This document shows, one piece after another, positions 24,505-32,772 of a DNA stretch of 64,000 bases. The notes under the pieces were generated by a model. It saw nothing but the letters and a program-made list of their open reading frames with translations. It was not told the DNA's origin and did no database searches. A program made the position numbers and the translations under genes. The DNA is taken from NCBI RefSeq assembly GCF_030269445.1, contig NZ_BSTJ01000014.1:248001-312000 (forward strand), read 5' to 3'. Positions within the stretch are counted from its first letter, which is position 1. Each line of letters begins with the position of its first letter. The DNA is from Actinoallomurus iriomotensis (GTDB lineage: Bacteria > Actinomycetota > Actinomycetes > Streptosporangiales > Streptosporangiaceae).

Positions 24505-25608
24505 ATGTCAGCGACACAGCCCCCCACTCCGGCGACGGACTTCTGGAGCGCCCTCGGCGTCGGGAACGACACCCTGGACCGGAACGAGACACCGGACCAC
24601 CAGGCCTCCCCGGCCGCGGGGACGGCTGCCGATCCGGAGGCCGAGCCGTCCGAGCAGGCCGAGCTCGATCTGGAGGCCACCGTACGGGACTGGGCGTCGA
24701 TGTTCACCGGTGATGACGGTCCTCCGGAGGACGACACGGCCGAGGCGGAGGAGGTGACGCCGGCCGCGCAGGACGAGGACACGGGGCCGGATCCGGAGCC
24801 GCACGTCCTGGCGGAAGCACCGGAAACGGAGCCGTCCGACGAGCTGTTGTGGCCTCCCCGCTCGCCGTCCCCGCCGTCCCCGAGCCCTGCCGAGGAGGAG
24901 CGGTCCGTCGCCGCCGTCGCGCAGCGCGCGCCCGAGGCGCCGCAGGTCCACGCGGACCCGGCCGAGACCCGGATCCTGCTGGCCAACGGGCAGAGCTTCC
25001 GCCATCTCTGGCTGGACGAACGCGTCGACGAGGTGCACATCCGCGGTACGCAGGTGAGCGTGTGCGGGACGCTCGGCGTCTACCAGGTTCCCGGCTTCGG
25101 CAGCCTCACCATGGCGCACCGGGCGATCGCCGCCGTACGCGAGGAGGCGGGAGCGGTCGTCACCCAGATCGGTGACTCCGTCGTGCTCAGGCGCTCCCGG
25201 CGAACCGGCCCGGCCCTGCCCACGCTCGTCGCCGCGGGCGTCGTCACCGACGACCAGCTCGCCGAGGTCAGAACGGCGCTGGAGCGGACTCAGGCGGTGG
25301 TCCTGACCGGGCCCGCCGCTCCGGTCATCATGCGTTCCTTCACGGCGCTGCTCCCGAAGGGCAGCCGGGTCTTCGAAGGGCCGTACGCGGCCCTGCCCGC
25401 CTGGTGCGTCGCTGCGGAGAGCCCGCTGGACGCCGACTACGTGGTCGGAGTACGCCCGGGTGCGCCGGCCGAGGAGATGGCGGCGATGGGGCAGATCGGT
25501 GCTCTGATCGCCAACCCGGAGACGGCGTTCGAAGCCGCGGTGCGGTTCGGCGTGCAGGGAAGGTCCGCGGCGCCCGAGAAGCTGACCTCCGGCCATCCCC
25601 ATCGTTGA
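24505..25608 (+). CDS. CpaF/VirB11-like protein without P-loop (probable pseudo-ATPase)
   Basis: 367 residues. The first 150 are acidic, Pro-rich and disordered (EPSEQAELDLEATV, PPEDDTAEAEEVTP). The remainder follows the CpaF/TadA order. VDEVHIRGTQVSVCG matches the N-terminal domain. LPTLVAAGVVTDDQLAEVRTAL then AVVLTGPAAPVIMRSFTALL lies where CpaF has LVSGGTGSGKTTLLNAL. DADYVVGVRPGAPAEEMAAM lies where CpaF has RIVVGEVRGGEALDML. The GKT and Walker B acidic residues are absent. I infer a catalytically dead CpaF relative acting with the CpaE-like protein upstream. Similarity was judged by eye and needs a profile search. Confidence 0.62.
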   Translation: MSATQPPTPATDFWSALGVGNDTLDRNETPDHQASPAAGTAADPEAEPSEQAELDLEATVRDWASMFTGDDGPPEDDTAEAEEVTPAAQDEDTGPDPEPHVLAEAPETEPSDELLWPPRSPSPPSPSPAEEERSVAAVAQRAPEAPQVHADPAETRILLANGQSFRHLWLDERVDEVHIRGTQVSVCGTLGVYQVPGFGSLTMAHRAIAAVREEAGAVVTQIGDSVVLRRSRRTGPALPTLVAAGVVTDDQLAEVRTALERTQAVVLTGPAAPVIMRSFTALLPKGSRVFEGPYAALPAWCVAAESPLDADYVVGVRPGAPAEEMAAMGQIGALIANPETAFEAAVRFGVQGRSAAPEKLTSGHPHR

Positions 25609-25614
25609 GTCGTC

Positions 25615-25654
25615 GTGAGTCTCCCCGTTCCGGTACCGGTGTGGGGCGACTCAC
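25615..25654. terminator. Bidirectional terminator hairpin
   Basis: GTGAGTC and GACTCAC form the outer stem. After one mismatch CCCC/GGGG continues it, and an inner palindrome CCGGTACCGG forms the tip. It lies between two converging operons (gene ends at 25608 and 25661). Confidence 0.85.
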
Positions 25655-25660
25655 CACGGC

Positions 25661-26185
25661 TCACGCGTCATAGTCGTAGATCTCCAGAACCCGGGCACGC
25701 GTGGCGACTCCGCGCAGTGGCGCGATGAGGCGACTCAGTGCCACCCGGCGTGCCGTACCGGGCAACTGCCGTACCGCGGTGGGCCGCCGCGGGCCGCCGT
25801 CCGTCCCTTGCAGCTTGAAGCCGTAGGCCGGATCGACCCAGACCCTGCCGTACGGCGTGTCCATGACCGCGACCGGCTCGTCGGCGGGCGCGGCGGCGAT
25901 CTCCCAGAGTTGCCACCCGGTGCGGAGGGTGGCGTCGGCGAAGGCCGTGACCTGGTCCAGATCGCGCCGGAACCGCGGCACCTGTGGACCACTCAGTAAG
26001 GTCGGCCGGCGGACGAGCGGGGTCGCGTCGTGGCAGCCCAGCCGGAAGGCGATCTCCGCCACCCGGTTCAGCACACTGCGATGGACCAGGACGGTGTCCA
26101 CGCCGTCGACCACGACGATGGCCATCCCCAGCAGGCCTTCCGTGGATGCCGGTGCCTCGTGCCCTCTGCGGGTGACCCTGTTCAC
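25661..26185 (-). CDS. Hypothetical protein
   Basis: 174 residues from the GTG at 26185, which overlaps the upstream stop (GTGA). It begins with a basic stretch (VNRVTRRGHEAP), then MAIVVVDGVDTVLVHRSVLNRVAEIAFRLG, a probable alpha/beta fold start, and later GWQLWEIAAAPADEPVAVMDTPYGRVWVDPAYGF. It has no cysteines of note and no membrane segment. I do not recognise the family. Tight coupling to the CHC2-like zinc protein gene suggests the two act together. Confidence 0.7.
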   Translation of the reverse strand: MNRVTRRGHEAPASTEGLLGMAIVVVDGVDTVLVHRSVLNRVAEIAFRLGCHDATPLVRRPTLLSGPQVPRFRRDLDQVTAFADATLRTGWQLWEIAAAPADEPVAVMDTPYGRVWVDPAYGFKLQGTDGGPRRPTAVRQLPGTARRVALSRLIAPLRGVATRARVLEIYDYDA

Positions 26186-27195
26186 GCGTCCTCCCGCACC
26201 GCGCACATGTCGACCACCCGATCAGAGTCCAGGATGAAGGAGGCCGCCTCGTCCGGGGTGATGCCCAGCACGTCGAGGGCCAGCCGGATCGGGCCGAGTT
26301 TCTCGGCGTCACAACCAGGGCACCGCGCGCGGTTGTCGGAGTACACGTGCATCGACGAGTCCTCGTCGCCGTTCCAGTGCCGGCGCGGGCGCGGGCATCG
26401 CCACTCGTCCCGATCCGGTCCGTCGGATGACGAGCCGAGCCGGCGCAGCAGCGTACGGATGTCCACCGCGTCGGCCTCGCGGATCCGCTCGTCGTGGTGA
26501 GAGCCGGACTCGGTGTCCTCCCCCTGTTCGAGCCGGTACCGGACGGCCTCCTGCCGGACCTTCTCCAGGTCGATCCCCTGCTCCGGGTCGTCTTCGGCGA
26601 CCGGGACGGGCTCCTCGCCGGTGGACAGGAAGGGGAACCGGTCGTCGGAACGCCTCCGAAGCGCCGCGACGAGGACGAACATGGCGAGCGAGTCCCGGGA
26701 CGAGTCCGGTGGAACCATGCGGAGCCGTTCCGCGTACCGGATCACGGTCGCGGCCTCCGGGCTGACGAGTCCCGGTTGGCTCGGCCCCAGCGCGACGCAG
26801 CGGACGCCGTCGGCGAACGGCTCACCGACCTGCGCCCAGACGAGGGCCTCGTCGGGCTCACCGGAGTCGGGGAACGGCCCGCCGTCGTGGTGGAGCCGGG
26901 AGAATCTCAGGATCACCCCATCGGCGTACGCGTCGATCCGCCGCCCGGCGAATCCGCACAGGCCCGCGTACGTCACGAGGCCGTGACGGCCCGCCGGCGC
27001 GAGGAAAATCGCCGGGGACCGGAAGTCGGCAGCGGTGAGCCCGCTGCTCCGCATGGCGCCGACGGTCGAGGAGATGACATCGCCCTCCTCCAGGACGAGA
27101 TCGACCGTCCTGACTCCCTCCGGCGCCGGTGGCGAGCCTTCGGTGCGAATGGCGAGCGCGTAGTCGGTCAGCGTGGGCATGGGTTCGGATCTCAC
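26182..27195 (-). CDS. Protein with CHC2 (DNA primase-type) zinc-finger-like C-terminus
   Basis: 337 residues from GTG 27195 (ATG 27180 also possible; no strong Shine-Dalgarno site for either). The first 200 residues are of unknown fold (VDLVLEEGDVISSTVGAMRS..., FADGVRCVALGPSQPG). After a charged region, residues about 270-325 read EWRCPRPRRHWNGDEDSSMH, VYSDNRARCPGCD and LALDVLGITPDEAASFIL. The order Cys-x5-His...Cys-x2-Cys followed by a helix resembles CHC2 primase fingers (CPxHxxxxPS...CFGCG...). It may bind DNA. No TOPRIM or polymerase domain is seen, so it is not a full primase. Confidence 0.62.
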   Translation of the reverse strand: MRSEPMPTLTDYALAIRTEGSPPAPEGVRTVDLVLEEGDVISSTVGAMRSSGLTAADFRSPAIFLAPAGRHGLVTYAGLCGFAGRRIDAYADGVILRFSRLHHDGGPFPDSGEPDEALVWAQVGEPFADGVRCVALGPSQPGLVSPEAATVIRYAERLRMVPPDSSRDSLAMFVLVAALRRRSDDRFPFLSTGEEPVPVAEDDPEQGIDLEKVRQEAVRYRLEQGEDTESGSHHDERIREADAVDIRTLLRRLGSSSDGPDRDEWRCPRPRRHWNGDEDSSMHVYSDNRARCPGCDAEKLGPIRLALDVLGITPDEAASFILDSDRVVDMCAVREDA

Positions 27196-27278
27196 GACTC
27201 TGACCGTCCCGACAGATGGACGACCCGCATATCCCGGTCACGGCTGTCAGCGGATGGCGCCCGGCTCATCGCGCCCCG

Positions 27279-28175
27279 TCAAGCCGTGTCCGCGAAGGGC
27301 TCGTGGAGCTTGCTCAGCGCCTTCTCCTGAATCTGCCGTACGCCCTCGCGGGACAGGCCGAGCTGGTCACCGATGATCCGGAGCGATTCCTCCGACTCTC
27401 CGTCCAGCCCGAACCTGCGGGTCAACACGTACCGCTCGCGGGCATCGAGTCTCGGCAACCCGCGGTCGCTGAGCGCACGCAGGTCGAAGCGGAGAAGCAC
27501 CTCGTCCTCCACACTCACCGCAGAGTCGGTCAGCCGCTCCGCCCACGGCATCTCGTCCGCGTCGTGACCGGCGCTCAGTGCCTGAAGGCTGTCCAGCCGC
27601 GGCGCGTTCAGGACACGGCGCGCCTGCCCCTCGGTCACCGCCGCACGCCGGGCGATGTCGGCGTAGTCGAGCGAGACGTCCGCGCCGGACGCCTCGACGA
27701 ACTCACGGGCGGCGGCGAGGATGGCAGGCCGTTTCTCGAAGTCGCCGGGGTTGAGGTTCGGGTGGTCGGCGTCGCGCACGGCACGCAGGACCTCCCGCTG
27801 GATCGGTTTGAAGGCCCAGGTCGAGAACGAGCCCAGCGCCGGGTCGTAGGAGGAGATCGCCCACAGCAGACCGACCTTGCCGGCGCTCTCGAAGTCCTCT
27901 CGATGCTCGGTGCCCTTCGCGGTGAACGTCGCGACGTACCGGCGCACGAGACCGTAGTTGGCGGTCATGATCTCGTACGTGAGGTCCTCGTACTCACGCT
28001 CCACCGTGCGCAGTTCGAGTTCCGCGGACACGTCGGCCTCGCCCGCTGCGATCTCCGCACGCAGGATCTCGAGTCGTTGTTGGAGGTGCCTCCGGCGGCC
28101 GAACAGTTCACTGTTGCGGCTGCGGTGATCACGGGCGTCGAGGCGGTCGTTATCGCCCCGCTTCACGATATGCAT
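27279..28175 (-). CDS. Sigma-70 family RNA polymerase sigma factor
   Basis: 298 residues. Region 2 is clear: LTYEIMTANYGLVRRYVATFTAKG, then DFESAGKVGLLWAISSYDPA and FSTWAFKPIQREVLRAVRD (core binding and -10 recognition). Region 3-like sequence lies around 150-190. Region 4 is LDARERYVLTRRFGLDGESEE with the HTH LRIIGDQLGLSREGVRQIQEKAL. It is neither a short ECF nor a primary sigma factor (no region 1.2 found); it is closer to group 3 or RpoD-like alternative factors. Its position inside the secretion-like locus suggests it controls that locus. No anti-sigma gene is adjacent. Confidence 0.85.
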   Translation of the reverse strand: MHIVKRGDNDRLDARDHRSRNSELFGRRRHLQQRLEILRAEIAAGEADVSAELELRTVEREYEDLTYEIMTANYGLVRRYVATFTAKGTEHREDFESAGKVGLLWAISSYDPALGSFSTWAFKPIQREVLRAVRDADHPNLNPGDFEKRPAILAAAREFVEASGADVSLDYADIARRAAVTEGQARRVLNAPRLDSLQALSAGHDADEMPWAERLTDSAVSVEDEVLLRFDLRALSDRGLPRLDARERYVLTRRFGLDGESEESLRIIGDQLGLSREGVRQIQEKALSKLHEPFADTA

Positions 28176-28294
28176 GGTCCGTCACCCCCACCGCTTTCAT
28201 TCTTAAATGACTTCTCCGAGAACTACCCAAAGACCCTAAGGGCGACGGATTAAATCACGATGTAGCAGTGATTAATCATCCCTGGCGGGAACCT

Positions 28295-28651
28295 TCAGCA
28301 GTACACGCGCACCATGGTGGCCAGGTTGGTGCCGTCCAGCGTCCGCTGCGACCACGGCGCGACGTAGTCCCATTTGCCGTTCTGGTAGTAAACAGTGAAG
28401 CCGTTGCCGTAGGCGATGGCGTAATCGAAATAGTCGTGGAGCGAGCTGTCGCCGCACCGTTCCACGTTCCAGTAGGAGTTCTCTACGGGGATCCTGTGTC
28501 GAATACAGGCGTGCCCATAGTCACACCCGTAATTCCAGTACGTGGGGAGAGCGGGGGTCGTCGATGCGGCCTGAGAGGGCGCCGCGAACAATCCGATCGC
28601 GGAAGCGGCCATCGTGGCACATGCAAGAAGTTTTGCGAGACGACTGGGCAT
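28295..28651 (-). CDS. Small secreted protein with four cysteines
   Basis: 118 residues. Sec signal peptide MPSRLAKLLACATMAASAIG with cleavage probably after APSQA (about residue 28). The mature part is small and aromatic-rich: WNYGCDYGHACIRHRIPVEN, ERCGDSSLHDYF, YYQNGKWDYVAPWS, ending VRVYC. Four Cys could form two disulfides. It resembles in size the secreted peptidase-inhibitor or lectin-like proteins of actinomycetes, but I cannot assign a family. Base composition is less GC-rich than its surroundings. Confidence 0.75.
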   Translation of the reverse strand: MPSRLAKLLACATMAASAIGLFAAPSQAASTTPALPTYWNYGCDYGHACIRHRIPVENSYWNVERCGDSSLHDYFDYAIAYGNGFTVYYQNGKWDYVAPWSQRTLDGTNLATMVRVYC

Positions 28652-28876
28652 GACTTTTGGTTCCTCCTGTTACGGGCACGGCAAGCCGCACATGATTACG
28701 CAGAGTTTGCCGCGTGCCCCTGGAGGCTCAACGTACGAGGCGAGCAGGGATCCGCTCGAACGTTTAAACAAATATGGAACCATTCTTCATGACCTGCCGT
28801 GACGACCGGCGGGCGATCCGTGCCGAGGCGCCGCTAGGCTCCTCCAGCACTGCGGTTTCGCTGGAAGGTGTTCGTC

Positions 28877-29983
28877 ATGGCGCATCTGCCGGTCTCAGGG
28901 GAACGCGGGTACGCCGGCCTGCGGCCGAATCCCCTCACGCCCGAGGATCAGGTTCGGCTGCGTGAGCTGGCGGAGCGATTCGGAATCCCGGAGCGCACCG
29001 CCGATCTCCTGACGATGGCGCAGAACGGCATCCTGATCCGTCCGCCCGCCGACGGCGAGGAGACCTCTCTGGAGCGGACGCGAACGGCCGGGCCCCTGTC
29101 GCTGCCCGCAGGCTTCCGCTGGCCGCACGTCCACTGGGACCGGATCGACGACCACCCGGACATGGACGACCTGGTCCCGCTCGGCGCGCTGGTCTGCCAG
29201 TGCGACTGGTCGACCGGCTTCCCGCTGGAGAGGGAAGAGCACGGCCGGCTCGTCCACCGCGACCGGCTGCCGTCGCTGCTGCATCACATCATCCAGCTGG
29301 ACCTGGCCGAACTGGCCCCGTACGACATCAACGGCCTGCTGCCCCGTACCGGCCTGCTCCAGGTCTTCGCCGGCCGGACGACCGACGCGGCGGGCGTGGG
29401 CATCGGCCACGTCGAGTACCTGCCCGACGGCGATGATCCGGCTCTGGTCCCGTTCGACCTGCGCGACCGGGCCGACCCGGCGGTGTCCGCCGCCTGCGAG
29501 TGGCGCCGTTCCTGGCCGAACGAATACGGTCATCGGCCGGCCGCCCTGACCGCCCAATGCCTGTCGACGCTGCCCATGTACGTCGGCCCGGTGCTGGCCG
29601 GCGGCCGGCCCGACGAGGACTGGTTCGACGACGACGAGGACCTCGACGACGAGGACCTCGACGGCGAGGACCGGCTCGGCGGCCGGGACTGGCCCGGTGA
29701 CGAGCACGGGGCCGGCCTGAGCGCGCGGCTCGGCGGAAGAGAACACGGCACGGGCTTCGTCGGCGGGGAGTTCCGTCTGCTCGGCCACCCGCAGGACTTC
29801 GACAAGGAGTTCTACGGCGGGTACCCATGGCACGGGCTCGACCCGACCATGCCCAGAGGCGCCCAGATGCTGGTGGGCTGGGTCGACCCGGGCACCGACA
29901 GCCCGGCCTACGTCTACGTCGACGACGGCGCGCTCGCCCGAGGCGACTTCAGCCAGGTGACCGTGGAGTTCACCCAGCAGTGA
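28877..29983 (+). CDS. DUF1963 (YwqG-like) protein with acidic insertion
   Basis: 368 residues from ATG 28877, with GGAAGG eight bases upstream (GTG 28868 is less likely). DUF1963 signatures: GPLSLPAGFRWPHVHWD, VPLGALVCQCDWS, LLQVFAGRTTD, and near the end FRLLGHPQ with MLVGWVDPGTDSPAYVYV. An insertion of about 20 acidic residues (DDDEDLDDEDLDGED) lies near residue 250. The function of DUF1963 proteins is not established; relatives occur near toxins and immunity genes. A hairpin terminator begins at the stop codon. Confidence 0.82.
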   Translation: MAHLPVSGERGYAGLRPNPLTPEDQVRLRELAERFGIPERTADLLTMAQNGILIRPPADGEETSLERTRTAGPLSLPAGFRWPHVHWDRIDDHPDMDDLVPLGALVCQCDWSTGFPLEREEHGRLVHRDRLPSLLHHIIQLDLAELAPYDINGLLPRTGLLQVFAGRTTDAAGVGIGHVEYLPDGDDPALVPFDLRDRADPAVSAACEWRRSWPNEYGHRPAALTAQCLSTLPMYVGPVLAGGRPDEDWFDDDEDLDDEDLDGEDRLGGRDWPGDEHGAGLSARLGGREHGTGFVGGEFRLLGHPQDFDKEFYGGYPWHGLDPTMPRGAQMLVGWVDPGTDSPAYVYVDDGALARGDFSQVTVEFTQQ

Positions 29984-30012
29984 GCCCCGCGCCGGTGGTC
30001 CGGCGCGGGGCT
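29983..30012. terminator. Hairpin terminator
   Basis: A perfect 13-bp stem AGCCCCGCGCCGG / CCGGCGCGGGGCT with a TGGT loop, starting at the last base of the DUF1963 stop codon. It lies between converging genes and can serve both. Confidence 0.88.
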
Positions 30013-30035
30013 GTGGGGATCGGCGAGCTGCCGGC

Positions 30036-31502
30036 TCAGCCGTTCCAGCCGGAGGTGAGCTGCTGCCGTGCGGCGAAGCCGGTGGCGCGGCCCGCGTAGA
30101 CGTACATCACGCCGGTGTTGCTCTGCACGCCCAGCAGGTCCGGGGCGCCGTCGCCGGTGATGTCGCCGGTGTAGGTGAGCGAGCGGATGCCGCCCCAGCC
30201 GGAACCGAGCTCCTTACGGGTGCCGAGCGCCTTCGACGCGCCGGGGTAGACCCACAGGGTGCCGTCCGAGATGCGCACCGCGATCAGGTCGGGCTTGCCG
30301 TCGCCGGTGATGTCCTTGACGCCGACCAGCTTGTTCATGCCGTTCCAGCCGCCGGTGCCGATCTTGATACGGGTGCCGACCGCCTTGGACGCGCCCGGGT
30401 AGAGCCAGAGCGTGCCGTCGGACTTCTTGGCGGCGATGAGGTCGGGTTTGCCGTCGCCGGTCAGGTCGCCGATCCCGGTGAGGTCCTTCATGCCGGTCCA
30501 GCCGCTGTTACCGATCTTGATGCGGGTGCCGAGGGCGTTCGTGCCGCCGGGGTAGAGCCACAGCGTGCCGTCGGACTTCTGGACGGCGACGAGGTCGGAC
30601 TTGCCGTCGCCGGTCAGGTCGCCGATGCCGGTGAGCTCGGTCATCCCGTTCCAGCCGCCGGTACCGACCAGCCGCCGGTTCGCGGCGTCCAGCGTCGGGC
30701 CGGGGTAGAGCCACAGCTTCCCGGTCGCGCGTTCGGTCGCGACCACGTCGGCGGTGCCGTCCCCGGTCAGGTCGCCGAGGCTCGCCAGGTCGGCGTCGGT
30801 GTGGCCGGTGACCTTGTACATGCCGCCGGGCTGCATGTCCGCGGCGAGCTTGGCGGCGGTGATGGTGTGCGAACCGCCGGTGGCCTTCCACGGGTCCCAG
30901 ACGGTGATCGTGCCGGCGCTGCTGTCGTAGCCGTACGCGATGATGGCGTGGCCGACCTTGGAGCCGGTCATGCCGGAGTTCCAGGGCAGCTTCTCCATCC
31001 ACACGCCGAGGATGGGCGCCCGCTTGAGCACGCCGACGTCGTAGGAGACCTGCGACATCATGCTCGACGCCGTCGAGGCGTCGGAAAAGCCGTAGCTGTA
31101 GCCGAGCGGGTCGGCGTAGTTGTTGACGACGGGCAGCGCCTGGCTGCCGGACGTGCCCTTGGCCGCCGTCGTGCCCATCTGGGTGGCCAGGGTGTCCTGG
31201 CTGACGGACACTCCGAACGTCGACAGGCTCATCGACGCCGAGGTGGGCACGCACTTGTAGTTCGTGTTCTGGTACTGGCCCGTCAGGGACAGCTTCGCCG
31301 AGGAAGGCGCCGAGGCGGTGGCCGCCGCCGCGACCTTCGGGGCCATGAGGGAACGCGTCGCGTGGACGACGGCGTCGCCGCGCGGCGGACGGGGGGCCGT
31401 GGACGCGTCGGCCGTTCCCGCCGTTCCCGTCACTCCTACGGCCGCCAATGCGAGCGCGGCCACCGGGACCACCCACGGCAGGCGCCGGCCGAACGACTTC
31501 AT
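30036..31502 (-). CDS. Secreted C39-like cysteine peptidase with VCBS/FG-GAP repeats
   Basis: 488 residues from ATG 31502 (GAGGAG upstream). Signal peptide ends near TADA. A papain-like C39 domain follows: catalytic Cys84 in NYKCVPTSASMSLSTFG, His in KVGHAIIAYGYDSSAG, and Asp in VWDPWKATGG. From about residue 265 there are five repeats of about 45 residues, each with LTGDGxxDLxA and a SDGTLWLYPG-like strand, the calcium-binding FG-GAP/VCBS pattern that forms a beta-propeller. A secreted protease, or a cell-wall-acting enzyme displayed on a propeller. It is a single-gene unit. Confidence 0.85.
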   Translation of the reverse strand: MKSFGRRLPWVVPVAALALAAVGVTGTAGTADASTAPRPPRGDAVVHATRSLMAPKVAAAATASAPSSAKLSLTGQYQNTNYKCVPTSASMSLSTFGVSVSQDTLATQMGTTAAKGTSGSQALPVVNNYADPLGYSYGFSDASTASSMMSQVSYDVGVLKRAPILGVWMEKLPWNSGMTGSKVGHAIIAYGYDSSAGTITVWDPWKATGGSHTITAAKLAADMQPGGMYKVTGHTDADLASLGDLTGDGTADVVATERATGKLWLYPGPTLDAANRRLVGTGGWNGMTELTGIGDLTGDGKSDLVAVQKSDGTLWLYPGGTNALGTRIKIGNSGWTGMKDLTGIGDLTGDGKPDLIAAKKSDGTLWLYPGASKAVGTRIKIGTGGWNGMNKLVGVKDITGDGKPDLIAVRISDGTLWVYPGASKALGTRKELGSGWGGIRSLTYTGDITGDGAPDLLGVQSNTGVMYVYAGRATGFAARQQLTSGWNG

Positions 31503-31645
31503 GGACTCTCCTCGCATTCGGGGGAGCGCGGCCTGCTCCGCGAAGGGCGGCCACGCCACGAAAAGACCGGCGGGCGCGGGCACCCGCGTCACCGGTCAAG
31601 ATCTTCGACGCCGTCACAAGATACGAGGTTCCCGACTGTTCGTTA

Positions 31646-32701
31646 TCAGCGGGGCATACTGGGGCGCTCCGCCACCAGGCGGTCGGCCCAGCGGCGCAGT
31701 GCCGGTTCGATCGGCGGGAGGCGCAGCCCGGCCGCCTCGGCCACGCGGCGCGCCGAGCGGGTGTCGTAGCGGTCCTCACTCAGGAAGGTGAGGGTCTCCG
31801 GCTCCACGCCGGTGAGCCGGGACGGCAGCCGGCGCACCAGGCCGACCGGAACCATCAGGCGTGGGGCGCGTACGCCCAGGTGGTCGGCCAGCAGCCGGAC
31901 CAGGTCCCGCAGGTACGGCGTGTCCTCGTCGAGGACCCAGTGCGCCCCGCCGGGCTGCGGATCGTGCTCGGGCACCGCGGCCATGAACCGGGCGAGATGG
32001 TCCACGGTGACCACCGGAACGAACGTGCGGGCCGTGCCCGCGAGGGCGGGAAGCCGGCCGGCCCACAGCTGTACCACCAGGTCCGCCAGGCCGATGTACT
32101 GGCCCGACTCGCCGGTGACGGAGTGCCCGATCACGGTGCTCGGGTTCACGACGGTGAGCGGCAGGCCCGCACGTGCCGCGAGCTCGCGGACGGCCGCGTC
32201 GCCCTCCACCTTCGACGCCTCGTAGGCGCCGCGGACGCGGTACAGCTCCTCCGACTCGGCCGCGGGCAGGGGATACCGGGTCGCGGCGTCCGAGCCCACG
32301 CGGTACCCCGACACGTGGACGACCCGCCGTAGGTCGCCCCGGGTCGCCGCCCATCGCACCACGTTGAGCGCGCCGTCGACGTTGGCGGCGCGCGCCTCCT
32401 CCCGGCCGAGCCCGAACCGGAACAGCGCGGCCGCGTTGAACACGTCGCGCACGGCCCCGAGCCGCGCGTCGTCGGCGCTCGACAGGCCCAGCCCGGCGGC
32501 CGCGATGTCGCCCGGGACGACCGTGAGGCCGGCCGCGTCCCCGCCGTGTTCGCCGATCCACTCGCGAAGCCGGTCCGCTCGCCCGGGAGAGGCGTCGCGC
32601 AGGACGGCGGCGACCGGGCGGCCCTGGCCGAGCAGTTCGAGCAGCAGCCACCGGCCGATGAAGCCGGTGGCGCCGAGCACCACCGCGTCAGGTGTTCGCA
32701 C
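31646..32701 (-). CDS. NAD(P)-dependent epimerase/dehydratase family protein (SDR)
   Basis: 351 residues, GTG start with GGGAGG upstream. An extended SDR: cofactor motif VVLGATGFIGRWLLLELL (GATGFIG), acidic VVPGDIAA, VFNAAAL, and the active-site Tyr-Lys as RGAYEASKVEGDAAVREL (YxxxK), then VVNPSTVIG. It could reduce or epimerise a small alcohol, sugar or flavonoid-like compound. An 18-bp operator 16 bases upstream is identical to the one before the neighbouring TetR gene, so it is almost certainly under that repressor. Confidence 0.87.
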   Translation of the reverse strand: MRTPDAVVLGATGFIGRWLLLELLGQGRPVAAVLRDASPGRADRLREWIGEHGGDAAGLTVVPGDIAAAGLGLSSADDARLGAVRDVFNAAALFRFGLGREEARAANVDGALNVVRWAATRGDLRRVVHVSGYRVGSDAATRYPLPAAESEELYRVRGAYEASKVEGDAAVRELAARAGLPLTVVNPSTVIGHSVTGESGQYIGLADLVVQLWAGRLPALAGTARTFVPVVTVDHLARFMAAVPEHDPQPGGAHWVLDEDTPYLRDLVRLLADHLGVRAPRLMVPVGLVRRLPSRLTGVEPETLTFLSEDRYDTRSARRVAEAAGLRLPPIEPALRRWADRLVAERPSMPR

Positions 32702-32716
32702 CGAAGATCCTCCCAG

Positions 32717-32734
32717 TAGACCGATCTACATATT
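32717..32734. promoter_or_regulatory. TetR operator before the SDR gene
   Basis: TAGACCGATCTACATATT is identical over all 18 bases to 33356-33373 in front of the TetR gene. The core TAGACCGATCTA is a dyad (TAGA-N4-TCTA). This links repressor and SDR gene as one regulon. Confidence 0.85.
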
Positions 32735-32772
32735 CCATGGACATGGCGATTCCCTTCGGGCGGACCGGCCGG

